From assembly GCA_023229135.1 (NCBI GenBank), contig JALNZT010000034.1:1-45231 (forward strand): a stretch of 45,231 nt of DNA, read 5' to 3'. Below the pieces are notes generated by a model. It made no database searches. It had not been told where the DNA came from and saw only the letters and a list, made by a program, of their open reading frames with translations. A program made the translations under genes and the position numbers. Of this stretch, positions 43,518 through 45,231 are shown in pieces; the stretch's first letter is position 1; every line of letters starts with the position of its first letter. The stretch is from Bacteroidales bacterium (GTDB lineage: Bacteria > Bacteroidota > Bacteroidia > Bacteroidales > F082).

Positions 43518-43539
43518 CTCTGCTATTATATTTGCCCAG

Positions 43540-43657
43540 TCAGTCCGCGACTATCTTGCGACGATAAAAACTCGCGCCCCGACTTTATTGTGAAGATGAA
43601 TATTGAATGGATTATACAGCTTTCTCGTGGACACGCGTCAGGAGACGCGCGCCAGCC
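43540..43657 (+). repeat. Direct repeat copy 2 with hairpin head
   Basis: A diverged copy of 43401-43517 beginning TCAGTCCGCGACT. Its tail contains the perfect hairpin GCGTC-AGGA-GACGC (43635-43648). Differences from copy 1 are scattered substitutions, which suggests age. Confidence 0.85.
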
Positions 43658-44017
43658 TCCAGCAGCGTTCAATCGTTTTCATTTAGAATTCCAATCATCA
43701 AAGCCTACTCTACTACCGGGCTGGGTGCGCAGGCCATGCGTGTGCGGCGGGCGTGCGCCAGGCTGAGGCGAATAAAACAACAGGAAAACTTGTGGGGCAG
43801 CCCCAAAGGCTGTTAGTATGATGCAATGCCAAAAGTGATAAAAGTAGAAACGAAATACTCGAGAATATTTTATAAAACATATAATATCAGGGCATTGTAT
43901 TATACCCAACCCCACTCAGTTTTCCGTTGTTTTTTTTGCTGTGGGCGGATAGCTTCGCACACGCTAGATTTTTGTGCACTTTTCATCATGGAAAAGTGCA
44001 AAGAGAAAAATAAAGCT

Positions 44018-44064
44018 AGTCAGGGTGCGACTATTAGGATTCGCCTTACAGTCGCGCCCTGACT
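44018..44064. repeat. REP-like hairpin, copy 3
   Basis: AGTCAGGGTGCGACT (44018-44032) and AGTCGCGCCCTGACT (44050-44064) are inverted copies agreeing at 14 of 15 positions, with a 17-base loop. It shares the arms with the heads of the two long repeats. Confidence 0.85.
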
Positions 44065-44072
44065 TCCAACCC

Positions 44073-44119
44073 AGTCAGGCCGCGACTATCCTGCAACAAT
44101 AAAAAGTCGTGCCCTGACT
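44073..44119. repeat. REP-like hairpin, copy 4
   Basis: AGTCAGGCCGCGACT (44073-44087) and AGTCGTGCCCTGACT (44105-44119) form a stem. From 44075 the sequence repeats the head of copy 1 without change for about 45 bp. It ends 9 bp before the stop of dsbB and could serve as its terminator. Confidence 0.85.
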
Positions 44120-44127
44120 TCAAAAAA

Positions 44128-44667
44128 TTAAGGACAAGGACCGTCTTCGCAGCAAGGCCCTAATTGGCATTCGAAAAAAGTTGCAATAATATTGCCGACT
44201 ACTAATAAAATAATCAGGTAAAACACAACTTTTTCATACGTCAAAGGAGTGCGTTTTTGGGATTTTTCTTCGTCTTTGATAAGAAAAAGAAAAACGACCG
44301 AACCAATGATGCTGGCGATAAAAATCACCGCTGCCCAGGTGTAAAGGTGCATCCCAAATACTTCTGAACCAAAGCCTGTCGGCTCGCCGGGAACAGGAGC
44401 AATATGCAGCAGAATTTGTCGCACAGAAAAAACTGAAGCGGCTAATGCAGCCAATATTACGATTCCAAAATGTTCTTTACGCAGGCCAAAAAAAGTATTC
44501 AAACTCAGGCCGAAAATTACGCCCATCATACCCATGCGTTGCAGCAGGCAAAGCGGACAAGGGTCTTCGTGTAGCACAAACTGAAAATAGAAAGCGCCAA
44601 TAATTATAGAAGAAACCACCAACATGGCGGTGCTATTAGCGATATAGAGTGCGGGTTTGTTCATCAT
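44128..44667 (-). CDS. dsbB: DsbB-like disulfide bond formation protein with Cys-rich C-terminal tail
   Basis: 179 residues, inner-membrane protein. EDPCPLCLLQRMGM gives the quinone-coupled pair C37/C40 in the first periplasmic loop. FGMHLYTWA after the second loop is typical of the family. That second loop (HIAPVPGEPTGFG) has no cysteine, where E. coli DsbB has C104/C130. Instead there is a fifth hydrophobic helix (147-166) and a tail with C167, C172, C173 and C178 (FECQLGPCCEDGPCP). If the topology is N-in, this tail lies in the periplasm and could replace the missing pair. The ATG overlaps the stop of the upstream DUF5993 gene (TGATG), so translation is coupled. Confidence 0.87.
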   Translation of the reverse strand: MMNKPALYIANSTAMLVVSSIIIGAFYFQFVLHEDPCPLCLLQRMGMMGVIFGLSLNTFFGLRKEHFGIVILAALAASVFSVRQILLHIAPVPGEPTGFGSEVFGMHLYTWAAVIFIASIIGSVVFLFLIKDEEKSQKRTPLTYEKVVFYLIILLVVGNIIATFFECQLGPCCEDGPCP

Positions 44668-44819
44668 CAGAAGTTTAAGTTAAGTGAAGAATCAGTGTGG
44701 TAAAAAAACATCGCGAAACTCAATACCGTACTCAGTATAAAGAGAATAATCGCCCATTTTTTCTGCTGTTTCCAAACCAGCAAAAATGTAATCAGGTAAG
44801 AAACGAAAATTAGTGCCAT
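44667..44819 (-). CDS. DUF5993-type small membrane protein
   Basis: 50 residues: MALIFVSYLITFLLVWKQQK, then KWAIILFILSTVLSFAMFFY, then HTDSSLNLNF. Two transmembrane helices are separated by a basic turn. The closing HTDSSLNLNF recalls the HATDxLxLSF end of DUF5993 proteins, which as I recall are encoded next to dsbB. The stop codon overlaps the dsbB ATG by one base. It is probably an accessory subunit of the DsbB oxidase (inference). Confidence 0.7.
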   Translation of the reverse strand: MALIFVSYLITFLLVWKQQKKWAIILFILSTVLSFAMFFYHTDSSLNLNF

Positions 44820-44838
44820 AAATAAATTGTTTTTTGGT

Positions 44839-44846
44839 CAAAAATA
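44839..44846 (-). promoter_or_regulatory. Candidate -7 box of the DUF5993-dsbB operon
   Basis: TATTTTTG on the minus strand matches TAnnTTTG, 19 bp before the DUF5993 start. No clear -33 TTG was found. Confidence 0.4.
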
Positions 44847-44884
44847 GAAGAAAAAGTTTAAGTAAGTTGGTTTAATCTTAAAAA

Positions 44885-45010
44885 TCACACGGAAAGCTTA
44901 TCCAAAACTTGCATCTCCTCTTCCGAAAGCCGCATCGCTGCTGCCGTGATATTTTCAAGGATATGCTCGTTCCGCGGAGCATCTGCTTCGTGGAATTATA
45001 ATGCAGCATC
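44885..45010 (-). pseudogene. Aldo/keto reductase C-terminal remnant
   Basis: The minus strand encodes APRNEHILENITAAAMRLSE and then EEMQVLDKLSV before a TGA at 44885-44887. This is like the usual C-terminus of aldo/keto reductases (xEHLEENIAAxxxRLSxEEM). The frame is closed upstream by TAA (996-998 of this kilobase, 44996-44998), and NSTKQML, the preceding family piece, is in another frame. The rest of the gene is absent. Its last 16 codons nearly duplicate the end of the gene at the window edge. Confidence 0.6.
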
Positions 45011-45183
45011 CGCTGCCACCTCAATCGCCAACACAAACCCGATAAATATTTATTATAATGCACGACACCTACGGATCGTATTATCATTAGCATACATCCT
45101 GTCTAACAAAAATCTATATCGTATTAACCTCCTGCCAGCGAAAAGGATTTATTGGCAGCCGCGCAGGTTTTATGTTTTCAAAA
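45011..45183. other. Non-coding gap between the two reductase ends
   Basis: No gene, hairpin or promoter was recognised in this stretch. It may contain further decayed coding sequence of the duplicated gene. Confidence 0.35.
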
Positions 45184-45231
45184 TCACTCAGAAAGCTTAT
45201 CCAACACTTGCATCTCCTCTTCCGAAAGCCG
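45184..45231 (-). CDS. Aldo/keto reductase C-terminal end (partial)
   Basis: The gene runs in from the right edge on the minus strand. Only RLSEEEMQVLDKLSE and its TGA (45184-45186) are visible. The sequence fits the C-terminal helix of aldo/keto reductases, but 15 residues cannot prove it. The adjoining remnant at 44885-45010 supports the call. Confidence 0.5.
   Translation of the reverse strand, partial: RLSEEEMQVLDKLSE

Larger units (their letters stand above)
43379..44127. other. 749-bp repeat-rich intergenic region
   Basis: No gene is supported here. The region holds two 117-118-bp direct repeats (43401-43517 and 43540-43657), further hairpin copies at 44018-44064 and 44073-44119, and a GC-rich segment around 43720-43815. 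Short reading frames cross the repeats and look spurious. Confidence 0.6.

Noticed and set aside
43607..43816. 69-codon plus-strand frame in the repeat region
   Set aside because: It runs through the tail of direct repeat copy 2 and GC-rich low-complexity sequence and has no plausible protein features.
43826..44062. 78-codon plus-strand frame
   Set aside because: It overlaps the hairpin repeat at 44018-44064 and has no recognisable protein character.
44878..45093. 71-codon minus-strand frame
   Set aside because: The conserved reductase C-terminus is in a different frame over the same bases, so this frame is a product of a decayed gene.

Overview
The window looks like a chromosomal segment of a Bacteroidota (Bacteroidetes) bacterium. 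The evidence is promoters of the TAnnTTTG type, weak ribosome-binding sites, many Bacteroidota-type lipoproteins and outer-membrane barrels, and families such as DUF2141, DUF3575, DUF1254 and Bacteroidota RHS toxins. No rRNA, tRNA or CRISPR array was seen.

Layout. (1) 1-3967 is an accessory island: the tail of an ISL3-type transposase, an orphan immunity-like lipoprotein, and RHS fragments, one of which carries a probable type-23 polymorphic toxin tip with its immunity-like lipoprotein. A dispersed repeat marks the start of each RHS fragment. (2) 4044-10088 (minus strand) holds a large secreted BNR/VPS10-like propeller protein, a membrane protein and the radical SAM protein YgiQ. (3) 10089-11757 holds repeats, then a TetR regulator, a ferredoxin and a cupin. 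(4) 11771-21895 is a tightly packed plus-strand operon: OMPLA-like phospholipase, membrane class III nucleotide cyclase, HD domain fused to a Pycsar-effector (DUF5706) membrane domain, a Lys117-type pyruvate kinase, an SdiA-regulated-like lipoprotein, and a very large phosphoesterase/kinase-like/BamA-like protein. A 20-bp palindrome upstream of the operon matches 17 of 20 bases of the palindrome over the tetR promoter, so the TetR protein probably controls both. A small membrane protein, a second TetR-like regulator and a DUF2141 protein follow.

(5) 24487-36941 contains two paralogous winged-helix/TolB-like/TPR regulators interleaved with an arylsulfatase, an octaheme cytochrome c/TPR lipoprotein and two DUF1254/DUF1214 lipoproteins. 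Each regulator gene is bracketed by inverted copies of a 30-bp element. All four copies lie exactly 19 bp from a TAnnTTTG -7 box (three perfect, one with one mismatch) and point outward. This resembles a regulator cassette with outward-facing promoters that has been duplicated. (6) 37208-43378 is a run of secreted, lipo- and outer-membrane proteins of mostly unknown function. (7) 43379-45231 has REP-like hairpin repeats, a DUF5993-dsbB operon in which the second DsbB cysteine pair appears moved to a C-terminal tail, and duplicated aldo/keto reductase C-terminal ends at the window edge.

The two parts most worth attention are the cyclase/HD-Pycsar-effector operon with its shared TetR operator, and the duplicated regulator cassettes with four equally spaced promoter elements. 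All functions are read from sequence alone, without database searches.
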